A stretch of DNA of 40,648 bases from a bacterium (GTDB lineage Bacteria > Armatimonadota > Zipacnadia > Zipacnadales > UBA11051), in NCBI GenBank assembly GCA_021372615.1, contig JAJFUB010000014.1, forward strand, positions 1-40,648, read 5' to 3'. Within the stretch, counting starts at the first letter, position 1. The number at the start of each line of letters is the position of its first letter. The translations under genes and the position numbers were made by a program. The notes beneath the pieces are model-generated. The model was given only the letters and a program-made list of their open reading frames with translations, was not told where the DNA came from and made no database searches. Shown here piece after piece: positions 1 through 7,798 of this stretch.

Positions 1-57
1 CCCACGCCGCGGCACCCACGACGTACCCTCGGCTAGCGCACGAACCTACCACGTGTA

Positions 58-2493
58 CTAGCGCGTCTCTGAGAGCTTCTCCAGGCACTGCAGGACGCGC
101 AACCGCACCTCGTCGGCGGCGTCCGGCCGCATCACATCGCCCTGGTGGGGGCTGTCCCCGACCACGCTGTCCACACCCGCCGCCAACAGCTCCTCCGCCT
201 CCTTGGCCGTTGCCGGGCTGCCCTTCGGGGCGGCCTCGCGCAGCATGCGCAGGTACTCCACGTCCGCTATCCCCTGCCGCCAGGCCTCCCAGCGCTTGGA
301 GTCCACAACCCGGTCGGGCCACCCGTAGATCAGCGCGTAGCTGACCCCCGAGGTGTAGTCGCTCGGCGTCGCGCAGTTGCCATCCACGTACACCCACATC
401 CCCAGCCCGCCGAAGCCCAGCTTGAAGGCCTTCCAGGCCAGCCAGCGGTAGTAGGCGCAGGGATCGGAGTTCTTCTCGCTGGCGCACGCGTAGAGCCATG
501 ACGGCAGCTTGGTGCGGCGGCACACCTCCACCCGCGCGGTGTTGGCGACTTCCCCGATACTCGGGCAGTAGAGGTCGTAGCTCGGCAGGGCCTCCTCCAG
601 CATCGCCGGGGTGACGCTCTCGACCGGGTTCTCCCAGGTCAGCATCTGCGGGTCCACACGCTTGAGGGCCTGGCTGGCAGGCACGCACTGCTCTCTCCAT
701 GCCTTGTCCCCCGGCTCGTCCCGCCAGTACCAGGCGAAGCGGTCGCGGCCGATGCCCTTCTCCGCCAGGTGATCGCGGATCTGCGTCACCCACTGCTCGA
801 AGACCTTATCCCACACCGGCCCGCCGAACTTCGCCGTGCCCAGGCGGTCGAAGCCGAACTCGAAGCCCGCCCACAGGAGCCAGAAGCGGCACTGCGGGTT
901 CCACTCGATCATCTGGTCCATCTTCGTGAAGTCCAGCGGCACGGTGAAGTTGCCCTGCGCGTCGGGCTTCGGGTACGGCAGGTAGCTGTGGTTGAGGACC
1001 AGCGAGGTGTTGTAGTGGTCGAGCAGGTTCTGCGCCACCTCGAGTTCCCGCCCGACCACGACCTTCTCGTTGAAGTAGCCCCAGGTGTTGCTCTGCATGG
1101 CCGGGGCGTCGGGGAAGCGCAGGGCGGAGACGCGGAGGCGGACCGGAACCTGGATGCTGTTCACGGTGAGCGTGGAGGTGTAGACGCCGGGCTTGAGGGT
1201 CAGGCCACGGGTCTTGAAGGTCAGCCAGAGGCGCTTGCTGAGCCCGGCGGGGAGGGCCAGTCTGGCCGTCAGCCCGTTCCTGGGCCCGGAAGCCGGCGGG
1301 GTGTCCACGGCGAGGGGCACGATGGCATCATCGGGGTAGTTGTAGCCGAAGGCTTCGGTGTGGATGCACTGGGCCAGTTGCGCGGTGGCGGCCGGGAGCA
1401 CTTGCGGGCCCCGGAAGTCGGCCAGCCTGACGGTCAGTTGGAGCGGCAGTGCCGACGCGCTGGTGAGGTTGAGGCTGCTGCACGCGAACTCGTTCTGCAT
1501 CATCTCGACGCGAATCTCGGGCTTGCCCGCCAGGACGGGCACCGCCACCGGATTGAGGCGGTTCCAGTGCTTGTCCTGCCAGACGACGACCGGCGTTGCC
1601 GGCCACATCGCATCATTCAGCGCCCCGACCGCCGCGAAGGCCTTCCGCTCCGGCTCCCGGTACGGCGGGCCCTGCCAGTAGTCGGCGGGGGTGACAGTCG
1701 CGGTGGCAAGGGCCTCGCGCCGGGCTTGCTCGATGGCCTTCGCCGCAGTGTCACAGGCAGCCGGGGGGGCCTTCATGGCGCGGAGTTGCTCGACGCCCCC
1801 CGCCGCCTGCCGCACGAGCGCCAGGGTCGTGTTCTTCTGGTCTACCCATGGCTTTCTGTCCAGGGCGTAGGCGGCGACATCGGCGGCGGCGATGGGCCTG
1901 TCGTCTCCCCAGGTGGCCTGGGCGGCCGTGTGATCGCCCTTGAGAACCTCGATTTCATCGCAGAACAGGTAGAACCCGCCCGGCAACAGCACGAAGCGCA
2001 CATAGCGGCCCCAGCCCTTGATGCCGTCCAGGACGAAGCGATGGCTCAGGAACTTGTCCTGGGGGAGGGACTCGGTCAGAACGTCGCCCACAAAGCGGTA
2101 CTCTCTGCCATCGCTGCTCAGGAAGACCAGCGCCGCCGAGGGGAAGGTGACCTGCGCGCCGCCCGTGACGGTATCGAGGGTGATCTTCCCGACGGGTTGC
2201 TCGGAGCCCAGGTCCAGGTCCACCGTGAAGCTCTTCGTGCGGCCCACACCCCAGCCAACGGTGCCCTTGTCGCGCCACTCACAGCCGTTGTAGACGCCAT
2301 CGGTGAGGTCGGTGGCGTCGCCCGGGTCGGTGCACAGCCCGTAGTTCGGGGCAGGAGAGAAGGTGCAGGGCTTGCCGAGGGCAAGGTTCACCCCGGGGGA
2401 GGGCTGAGGCCGAGGTGCGGGAGCTTGCTCCTGAGCCGCAGCCAGAGAGATCAGACAGCAACAGACTGACGCGAACAGCATCCGGATTGCCAT
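58..2493 (-). CDS. Secreted DUF4091 (GH123-like) protein with N-terminal discoidin-like domain
   Basis: The 811-residue product begins with a hydrophobic signal peptide (cleavage probably after the Ala run near residue 20). Residues about 35-185 read as an F5/8-type (discoidin) carbohydrate-binding beta-sandwich. The middle is a beta-rich region. The C-terminal third (about 470-800) matches DUF4091, which is related to GH123 glycosidases: it has an acidic WYWRDEPG segment near the presumed active site and ends in the family-typical DSKRWEAWRQGIADVEYL stretch. The start is fixed by AGGAGG six bases upstream of the ATG. It is divergent from purH, with about 220 bp between them. Secretion and lectin domain suggest action on an extracellular glycan; the substrate cannot be told. 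The family call is from memory of motifs; exact enzymatic activity is unproven. Confidence 0.8.
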   Translation of the reverse strand: MAIRMLFASVCCCLISLAAAQEQAPAPRPQPSPGVNLALGKPCTFSPAPNYGLCTDPGDATDLTDGVYNGCEWRDKGTVGWGVGRTKSFTVDLDLGSEQPVGKITLDTVTGGAQVTFPSAALVFLSSDGREYRFVGDVLTESLPQDKFLSHRFVLDGIKGWGRYVRFVLLPGGFYLFCDEIEVLKGDHTAAQATWGDDRPIAAADVAAYALDRKPWVDQKNTTLALVRQAAGGVEQLRAMKAPPAACDTAAKAIEQARREALATATVTPADYWQGPPYREPERKAFAAVGALNDAMWPATPVVVWQDKHWNRLNPVAVPVLAGKPEIRVEMMQNEFACSSLNLTSASALPLQLTVRLADFRGPQVLPAATAQLAQCIHTEAFGYNYPDDAIVPLAVDTPPASGPRNGLTARLALPAGLSKRLWLTFKTRGLTLKPGVYTSTLTVNSIQVPVRLRVSALRFPDAPAMQSNTWGYFNEKVVVGRELEVAQNLLDHYNTSLVLNHSYLPYPKPDAQGNFTVPLDFTKMDQMIEWNPQCRFWLLWAGFEFGFDRLGTAKFGGPVWDKVFEQWVTQIRDHLAEKGIGRDRFAWYWRDEPGDKAWREQCVPASQALKRVDPQMLTWENPVESVTPAMLEEALPSYDLYCPSIGEVANTARVEVCRRTKLPSWLYACASEKNSDPCAYYRWLAWKAFKLGFGGLGMWVYVDGNCATPSDYTSGVSYALIYGWPDRVVDSKRWEAWRQGIADVEYLRMLREAAPKGSPATAKEAEELLAAGVDSVVGDSPHQGDVMRPDAADEVRLRVLQCLEKLSETR

Positions 2494-2571
2494 GGTGGAC
2501 CTCCTGCAGAGACGCGAGGCGGTTCGCCGCCGGGCCGCCGCAGGCCTGCCTGCGCGGGGACTCTGGCGTCT

Positions 2572-2600
2572 TTGACAATCCCTCGCTGCCGGAATATAAT
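2572..2600 (+). promoter_or_regulatory. Consensus sigma-70 promoter for purH
   Basis: TTGACA (2572-2577) and TATAAT (2595-2600) are both exact consensus hexamers separated by exactly 17 bp, in otherwise very GC-rich DNA. The predicted transcript start near 2607 gives a purH leader of about 109 nt. Such a perfect promoter implies strong expression that would need downstream control. Confidence 0.85.
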
Positions 2601-2613
2601 GCCGCCGTCAGCG

Positions 2614-2647
2614 AGCCGGCCATGCCACCCCAGCAGCCGGCTGTTTT
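2614..2647 (+). promoter_or_regulatory. Terminator-like hairpin in the purH leader (possible attenuator)
   Basis: AGCCGGC (2614-2620) pairs with GCCGGCT (2636-2642) across a 15-nt loop, and GTTTT follows. It lies only a few nucleotides after the predicted start of transcription and about 70 nt before purH. The shape fits an intrinsic terminator or attenuator. I recognise no known riboswitch. The T-run is short, so the call is tentative. Confidence 0.4.
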
Positions 2648-2715
2648 GGTGTGCGTTGCCTACCGGGGCCTAGCGCCCCTGCCACGACATATCGTCCGCT
2701 CTCCGGAGGCCCCCC

Positions 2716-4356
2716 ATGCGCAAGATCAAGCGAGCGTTGCTGAGTGTGAGCGACAAGTCCGGCATCGTGGATTTCGCCCGGGCCCTGGTGGAGATGGGCG
2801 TGGAGATACTGTCCACCGGCGGCACCCGCCGGCAGCTCGCCGAAGCCGGCGTGCCGGTCCGTGCGGTCGAGGAGTACACGGGCTTTCCCGAGATCATGGA
2901 CCACCGAGTCGTGACGCTGCACCCCAAGGTGCATGGCGGGCTGCTGGCCGTCCGCGACAAGCAGACCCACATGGCCGAGGCGGAGCAGCTCGGCATCGAG
3001 ATGATTGACATGGTGGTGGTCAATCTCTACCCCTTCCAGCAGACGGTGGCGCGCGAGGGCGTGACGCTGCCGGAAGCGGTCGAGAACATTGACATCGGCG
3101 GGCCGACGATGCTCCGGTCGGCGGCCAAGAACCACAAGTATGTCGCCGTCGTGTGCAGCCCCGCCTACTACGACGCGGTGCTCGAGGAGATGCGCGCCAA
3201 CGGCGCCGCCCTGAGCGAGAAGACGCGGCAGAAGCTGGCCCTGGAGACCTTCGCCCACACCGGGCAGTACGATGCGGCCATCGCGCAGTACCTCTCGATG
3301 GCCTTCGCCGAAGAGGCAGCGACTTTCCCCAAGTACCTGGCCCCGTGGTACGTCAAGCGCGGCAGCGACCTTCGCTACGGCGAGAACCCCCACCAGGCCG
3401 CGGCCCTGTACGCCCACCTGGGCGCCCACGAGCCGGGCCTGGCGCTGGCGGAGAAGGTCTCCGGCGAGAAGGAGCTGTCCTTCAACAACTTCCTCGATCT
3501 GACCGCCGCCATGGAAGCGGCGCGGGACTTCTCTGAGCCGACCGCGATCATCGTCAAGCACCTCAACCCCTGCGGCGCGGCTTCGGGCGCGACGCTGGCG
3601 GAGGCTTTCGCCGACGCCTGGGCCGCTGACCCGATCTCGGCCTTCGGGGGCGTCATCGGCGTCAACCGCGTCGTGGATGTCCAGACCGCGCAGATGATCG
3701 GCAACGCCCAGATGCTGCAGGATGTCATCGCCCCCCGCTACCGCGAGGAGTCCGGGGACTTCGAGAGCACGATCCTGGCGGCGTTCGTCGAGGCGATCAT
3801 CGCGCCGGGCTACGAGCCCGAGGCGCTGGAGCTGCTGCGCAAGCACAAGAACATGCGCGTGATGGTGCAGCCGGACTTCGCCCCCGCGGGGCGCGGGAAG
3901 GACTTCGACATCAAGAAGATCCCCGGTGGTCTGGTCGTGCAGACCCCGGATGCCCAGAGCGTCAACAAGCTCGACCTGAAGGTCGTCACGAAGCAGAAGC
4001 CGACCGACGAGCAGCTTGAGTCGCTGCTGTTTGCGGACAAGATCGCCAAGCACGTCAAGAGCAACGCCATCGTGCTGGTGCAGGGCAAGCGCCTCGTGGG
4101 GTGCGGCGCGGGGCAGATGAGCCGGGTGGACAGCTCGGTCATCGCGGCCCGCAAGGCCGGTCAGCGCGCGGCGGGGTCGGTGCTGGCGTCGGACGCGATG
4201 TTCCCGGCGCGCGACGGCCTGGACGCCGCGGCGCAGACAGGCGCGGTGGCGATCATCCAGCCGGGCGGCTCGATCCGCGACGCCGAGGTCATCGAGGCGG
4301 CCGACGAGCACGGGCTGGTCATGGTCCTGACGGGGATGAGGCATTTCTGGCATTGA
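2716..4356 (+). CDS. purH: Bifunctional AICAR formyltransferase / IMP cyclohydrolase
   Basis: The 546-residue product performs the last two steps of de novo IMP synthesis: formylation of AICAR with 10-formyl-THF, then ring closure. Residues about 1-150 are the MGS-like cyclohydrolase domain ([36 protein letters not shown]). The rest is the formyltransferase domain, including the catalytic Lys-His pair at 281-282 in IVKHLNPCG and the C-terminal [13 protein letters not shown]...MRHFWH signature. Length is normal for the family. GGAGG six bases upstream fixes the ATG. The gene has its own consensus promoter. Unusually, its last 148 bp occur again at 5670-5817 behind an unrelated ORF. glyA lies close downstream, linking it to one-carbon folate supply. 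Confidence 0.97.
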   Translation: MRKIKRALLSVSDKSGIVDFARALVEMGVEILSTGGTRRQLAEAGVPVRAVEEYTGFPEIMDHRVVTLHPKVHGGLLAVRDKQTHMAEAEQLGIEMIDMVVVNLYPFQQTVAREGVTLPEAVENIDIGGPTMLRSAAKNHKYVAVVCSPAYYDAVLEEMRANGAALSEKTRQKLALETFAHTGQYDAAIAQYLSMAFAEEAATFPKYLAPWYVKRGSDLRYGENPHQAAALYAHLGAHEPGLALAEKVSGEKELSFNNFLDLTAAMEAARDFSEPTAIIVKHLNPCGAASGATLAEAFADAWAADPISAFGGVIGVNRVVDVQTAQMIGNAQMLQDVIAPRYREESGDFESTILAAFVEAIIAPGYEPEALELLRKHKNMRVMVQPDFAPAGRGKDFDIKKIPGGLVVQTPDAQSVNKLDLKVVTKQKPTDEQLESLLFADKIAKHVKSNAIVLVQGKRLVGCGAGQMSRVDSSVIAARKAGQRAAGSVLASDAMFPARDGLDAAAQTGAVAIIQPGGSIRDAEVIEAADEHGLVMVLTGMRHFWH

Positions 4357-4365
4357 GCGGGGGGC

Positions 4366-5490
4366 ATGATGGCGAGAAGCGTTCGGCTTGGTCGACGACG
4401 TGAGCCGACGGAGCACTGGAGCGACAGGACCATCGCGTGGTGCGGAGTGATGGTCGGGTTCCTCGGCATCCTCCTCGGCGCGTTCTCATGGCTCGCCGCC
4501 CGCGAGGCTAACCGGATCGCGGACGAGGCCAACGCACTCGCCCGAGAGTCCAACCAGATATCCAGGCAGGCCTGCGACCTGGCAAGCAAACAGACGGCTC
4601 TCCAGGAGAGCGTCGAGCAGCGTGAACTCGCCCAGCAGACGGTGCTTCGGCTGGACGCCATCAAGTTCGAGGGTGTGCGAAAGCCGCTGCAGGTTACGTT
4701 CAAGCCCGTGGTGCAGGGCGGCTCGGTTGTTAGGAACGTGCAGGTCACTCTGGGCCTGCTCAATGCGAGAACACCTGAGGCTGGGCTCGCCAGACCCGAT
4801 GGTTTCTTCAGCGGATGCTGGTGCCTGCAGAGGCATCTGTCCAGTAGCGAGAGCCCCTTCACTGTAGCGGCGACCGTCAACGACCTCAGCTATGGCATTG
4901 TGCAGTTCCGCTACCGAATGACGTGGCAATATGGGGAGGCAGCGACGGGCAAGTGCTACGGGGAGATCAGCTATCTGCACGTGTCCCGCTGGGCAGCGGT
5001 TCGTAGAGTGGCGGCGCCTGTAGCCGGCAGACCCGTACCCGATCTTTCGTCCTTGGTCGTCGCGACTTCGGCGGCCAAGAACGGCTACGTGCCAGTTTCC
5101 TGGATCGGGCGGCAGGACGGGCAGGTCCACACGGGTAATGCCCGAACAGACTCCCTGCAGCGGCAAGGGCTCATAGACAACATGTCGTCGAGCGGGCAGG
5201 GGACGGTTGATGCGGGGACCGGCTATCGCGACGTTGGCGCGCGGTTCGGCCCCGGGACCGACGAGGGCGAAGCCGGCAGGCTCATGGCGGGGACGACAGT
5301 GTGCTTTGATTGCCGTGTAGGGGACTGGCTTCACCTGTCTGACAATCGTTGGGTTGCTGCGCGGTGTGTCAGGTACAACGTGGGTCTGAGCAAGGGCCAG
5401 ATGGTTCGGCCGACAGAGGGCTACACGCTGTTAGGGAAGACCTGGTGGTGTAGCGTCAACGGGCTCTCGGGAGCCGGCCCCGCTCCGTGA
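4366..5490 (+). CDS. Orphan membrane-anchored coiled-coil protein with SH3b-like C-terminus
   Basis: The 374-residue product is not recognisable as a whole. It has one transmembrane helix at about residues 25-47, then a heptad-like Ala/Glu/Arg/Gln-rich coiled coil (about 48-95), a beta-rich middle, and a C-terminal segment (about 275-335) resembling a bacterial SH3 domain: [19 protein letters not shown], then a GDWL...WVAARCV pattern. It starts 9 bp after purH with only a weak G-rich ribosome site; ATG 4369 is an alternative start. It sits between purH and a duplicated purH 3' end. Its codon third positions look less GC-biased than its neighbours, which suggests foreign origin. The same frame stays open after the TGA for another 108 codons, into the purH remnant. 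A surface sensor or scaffold is possible; no function can be assigned. Confidence 0.6.
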   Translation: MMARSVRLGRRREPTEHWSDRTIAWCGVMVGFLGILLGAFSWLAAREANRIADEANALARESNQISRQACDLASKQTALQESVEQRELAQQTVLRLDAIKFEGVRKPLQVTFKPVVQGGSVVRNVQVTLGLLNARTPEAGLARPDGFFSGCWCLQRHLSSSESPFTVAATVNDLSYGIVQFRYRMTWQYGEAATGKCYGEISYLHVSRWAAVRRVAAPVAGRPVPDLSSLVVATSAAKNGYVPVSWIGRQDGQVHTGNARTDSLQRQGLIDNMSSSGQGTVDAGTGYRDVGARFGPGTDEGEAGRLMAGTTVCFDCRVGDWLHLSDNRWVAARCVRYNVGLSKGQMVRPTEGYTLLGKTWWCSVNGLSGAGPAP

Positions 5491-5669
5491 ACAGGCGTCC
5501 GCGCAAGTACCGGCCTCGGACCACATCGAGCTTGGCCATCTGTTGCCTGCTGCTCGCTGCGGTCGCCCGAAGTTGACAAGATCGATGCCCTGCCGATCCA
5601 GCCGGACTTCGTGGTCGCGCTCGGTGGCAACATCGCCGGCGGGCAGGACCACGCGGTGCTGCAGGACGC

Positions 5670-5817
5670 GCGCGACGGCTTGGACGCCGCGGCGCAGACG
5701 GGCGCGGTGGCGATCATCCAGCCGGGCGGCTCGATCCGCGACGCCGAGGTCATCGAGGCGGCCGACGAGCACGGGCTGGCCATGGTCCTGACGGGCATGC
5801 GGCACTTCTGGCACTAG
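5670..5817 (+). pseudogene. Duplicated purH 3'-end fragment
   Basis: This 148-bp stretch matches 4209-4356, the end of purH, without gaps and with about nine mismatches (about 94 percent identity by hand alignment). It encodes the same C-terminus, differing by one Val-to-Ala change. Codon choices differ silently (ATG AGG CAT versus ATG CGG CAC), as does the stop codon (TGA versus TAG). An open frame reaches back from 5670 to 5491. A GTG at 5611 would give a 68-residue peptide, but the upstream part ([17 protein letters not shown]) is not alignable to purH with confidence. The fragment lacks every catalytic residue, so it is a remnant. It could be the displaced end of the resident gene or an imported allele end. 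Confidence 0.85.
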
Positions 5818-5877
5818 ACGGCAGACAACCGGGGTCTGGGAGCAGGGAACTGGAATCCTCTCGCGCAGGAGGATGCA

Positions 5878-6264
5878 GTGACCGAGATCAGCGACTTCAA
5901 GCAGTTGGATGCCTGGCAGAAGGGGCGGGACCTCGTCCAGATCATCTACGGGATCACGTTGCGCTTCCCTGGAGCCGAGCGCAATGCGCTGGCCAGCCAG
6001 ATGCAGCGGGCAGCGATCTCCGTCCCTTCGAGCATCGCCGAAGGCTACGGCCGCGGCACGCGGCAGGAGTACATGCATTCCCTGCGTCTCGCCCGGGGCT
6101 CGCTGTGCGAGCTGGAGTCCCAGTTGATCCTGGCGCACGACCTGGGGCTCATCGCCGACCCGGAGCCGATCAGCGTCGTGATCCGTGACACGCACCGCCT
6201 GTTGCACGGTCTCCTGAGGGCGCTGCATCGGCCCCCCGGAGACGGGAAGGAAGTCTCACAGTGA
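5878..6264 (+). CDS. Four-helix-bundle protein (23S rRNA intervening-sequence protein family)
   Basis: The 128-residue product has hallmarks of the S23/IVP family: FKQLDAWQKG, then SQMQRAAISVPSSIAEGYGRG, then SLCELESQL. These proteins fold as a pentameric four-helix bundle. They were first found inside 23S rRNA intervening sequences but mostly occur as free genes of unknown role. Start choice: AGGAGG (5867-5872) lies five bases before the GTG at 5878, whereas the closer ATG at 5873 runs straight into a stop. It lies directly after the purH 3' duplicate and is probably part of the same accessory block. It is not embedded in an rRNA gene here. Confidence 0.88.
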   Translation: MTEISDFKQLDAWQKGRDLVQIIYGITLRFPGAERNALASQMQRAAISVPSSIAEGYGRGTRQEYMHSLRLARGSLCELESQLILAHDLGLIADPEPISVVIRDTHRLLHGLLRALHRPPGDGKEVSQ

Positions 6265-6273
6265 CGTCTCACC

Positions 6274-6290
6274 CGTCCGTCGGACGGACG
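6274..6290 (+). terminator. Hairpin after the IVP-family gene
   Basis: CGTCCGT and ACGGACG form a perfect 7-bp stem with a CGG loop, ten bases after the stop codon. Only two T follow, so it may be a weak terminator or an mRNA-stabilising hairpin. Confidence 0.35.
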
Positions 6291-6348
6291 TTCCCGGTTC
6301 CCCGTTCGCAGTTCCCTGCCTTTCCGGCCAGGGGCGGTTGCGGTATTC

Positions 6349-6411
6349 GCCCCGCGCGGTAGCCATACCGGCGCGGGGCCAACTGATTGCGCGCGTCCGC
6401 CACGGACGCGC
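6349..6411 (+). promoter_or_regulatory. Tandem hairpins in the glyA leader
   Basis: Two strong hairpins stand 42-104 bases upstream of glyA. In the first, GCCCCGCGC (6349-6357) pairs with GCGCGGGGC (6371-6379), extended inward by GGTA/TACC with a one-base bulge. In the second, GCGCGTCCG (6391-6399) pairs with CGGACGCGC (6403-6411) across a CCA loop. No T-run follows either. They could be a leader control element, a processing site or repetitive hairpins. They do not match a glycine or THF riboswitch that I can recognise. Confidence 0.4.
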
Positions 6412-6452
6412 CCACGCGCACCCTAGCACACAACTCAAGGAGCCCCTCCATC

Positions 6453-7727
6453 ATGATGAACCGCACACTGGCCCAGGCCGACCACGAGATCGCTCGCATT
6501 CTGGCTGACGAGCTGGAGCGCCAGAAGTATACCTTGATGCTTATCCCCTCCGAGAACTACGCCTCGCGCGCCGTCATGGCCGCGGCGGGCTCGGTGTTCA
6601 CCAACAAGTACGCCGAGGGCTACCCCCGCAAGCGCTACTACAACGGCTGCGAGAACTACGACCGGCTCGAGCAGCTGGCCATTGACCGTGCCAAGGACAT
6701 CTTCCGGTGCGACCATGCCAATGTTCAGGTCCACACCGGCTCGCAGGCCAACATGGCGGCGTACTACTGCCTGCTCAACAAGGGCGACCGCATCCTGGGC
6801 ATGAGCGTCGCCCACGGCGGTCACCTCACCCACGGCCTGGACCGGAACTTCTCGGGCCTGTTCTACGAGAGCCATTCGTATGGCCTCAACCCCGAGACGG
6901 ACCGGCTGGACTACGACCAGATTCTCGAGGTCGCCAAGACGGTGCGCCCCAAGGTGATCGTGGCGGGCGCCAGCGCCTACCCGCGCATCATTGACTTCCA
7001 GCGCTTCCGCGAGATCGCCGACGCCGTGGATGCCTGTCTGATCGCCGACATCGCCCACATCGTGGGCCTGGTGGCGGCCGGCTCGCATCCGGACCCGGTG
7101 CCCTACTGTGACATGGTGACCTCGACGACCCACAAGACCCTGCGCGGGCCCCGCGGCGCGCTCATCCTGTGTCCGGACAAGTGGGCTGACAAGCTCGACC
7201 GCGCGGTCTTTCCCGGCGTGCAGGCGGGGCCGCTGATGCAGATCATCGCCGCCAAGGCGGTGGCCTTCAAGGAGGCGCAGGAGTTCGGCTTCCGCGAGTA
7301 CCAGCGGCAGATCATCCGCAACGCGCAGTTCCTCGCCCAGGCGCTGCTGGATGAGGGCTTCCAGCTCGTGACGGGCGGCACTGACAACCACCTGATGCTG
7401 GTGGACCTGCGCAGCAATAACATCAGCGGGCGCGACGCAGCGAATCTGTGTGAGATGGCGGGCATCGTGGCCAACAAGAACCTGATCCCCGGCGACCCCG
7501 CCAACCCCGTGGAGACCAGCGGCATCCGCTTTGGCACGCCGGCCGCCACCACTCGGGGCATGAAGGAAGCCGAGATGGTGCAGATCGGCCAGTGGATCGC
7601 GCGCGTGATCCACGACGGGCGCAACGAGGACGGCAGTCCGAATGAGGCCGTGCTGGAAGACATTCGCGGCCAGGTCCGCAGCCTGTGCGAAGCCTTCCCG
7701 ATCTACGAGGACCTCGACGTCAGGTAG
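6453..7727 (+). CDS. glyA: Serine hydroxymethyltransferase
   Basis: The 424-residue product interconverts serine plus THF with glycine plus 5,10-methylene-THF, using PLP in the cytoplasm. Family motifs are in order: LIPSENYAS (31-39), YAEGYPRKRYYNGC, VQVHTGSQAN, AHGGHLTHG, IADIAHIVGL with the PLP-facing Asp199/His202, and TSTTHKTLRGPRG with the Schiff-base lysine at about 228. The length is typical. The start was chosen because AAGGAG (6437-6442) sits ten bases before ATG 6453; an upstream GTG at 6387 falls in hairpin DNA and adds a non-conserved tail. A strong terminator follows. It supplies one-carbon units used by PurH next door. Confidence 0.97.
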   Translation: MMNRTLAQADHEIARILADELERQKYTLMLIPSENYASRAVMAAAGSVFTNKYAEGYPRKRYYNGCENYDRLEQLAIDRAKDIFRCDHANVQVHTGSQANMAAYYCLLNKGDRILGMSVAHGGHLTHGLDRNFSGLFYESHSYGLNPETDRLDYDQILEVAKTVRPKVIVAGASAYPRIIDFQRFREIADAVDACLIADIAHIVGLVAAGSHPDPVPYCDMVTSTTHKTLRGPRGALILCPDKWADKLDRAVFPGVQAGPLMQIIAAKAVAFKEAQEFGFREYQRQIIRNAQFLAQALLDEGFQLVTGGTDNHLMLVDLRSNNISGRDAANLCEMAGIVANKNLIPGDPANPVETSGIRFGTPAATTRGMKEAEMVQIGQWIARVIHDGRNEDGSPNEAVLEDIRGQVRSLCEAFPIYEDLDVR

Positions 7728-7744
7728 TTGACTCGCTCACCGGG

Positions 7745-7779
7745 GAGCCGCCGGCGGTTGCGCCGGCGGCTCTCTCGTT
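7745..7779 (+). terminator. Rho-independent terminator after glyA
   Basis: GAGCCGCCGGCG (7745-7756) and CGCCGGCGGCTC (7761-7772) form a perfect 12-bp stem with a GTTG loop, 17 bases after the glyA stop. It is followed by the T-containing TCTCGTT. It ends shortly before the ribosome site of the next gene. Confidence 0.8.
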
Positions 7780-7798
7780 CGTGACGCGGAGGCGACCG

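Noticed and set aside
769-2469. A 566-codon plus-strand frame opposite the DUF4091 gene
   Set aside because: It is the antisense shadow of a GC-rich gene: Arg/Gly/Leu/Val/His-rich with no motif or ribosome site, while the minus strand encodes a recognisable family.
2608-4416. A 602-codon minus-strand frame across purH
   Set aside because: purH is certain on the plus strand. This frame has shadow composition and no domain.
5611-5817. A functional 68-residue gene starting at GTG 5611
   Set aside because: No ribosome site precedes it and two thirds of it is the duplicated end of purH without catalytic residues.
6265-6452. Glycine or THF riboswitch before glyA
   Set aside because: The hairpins lack the conserved cores of these classes as far as I can recall them.
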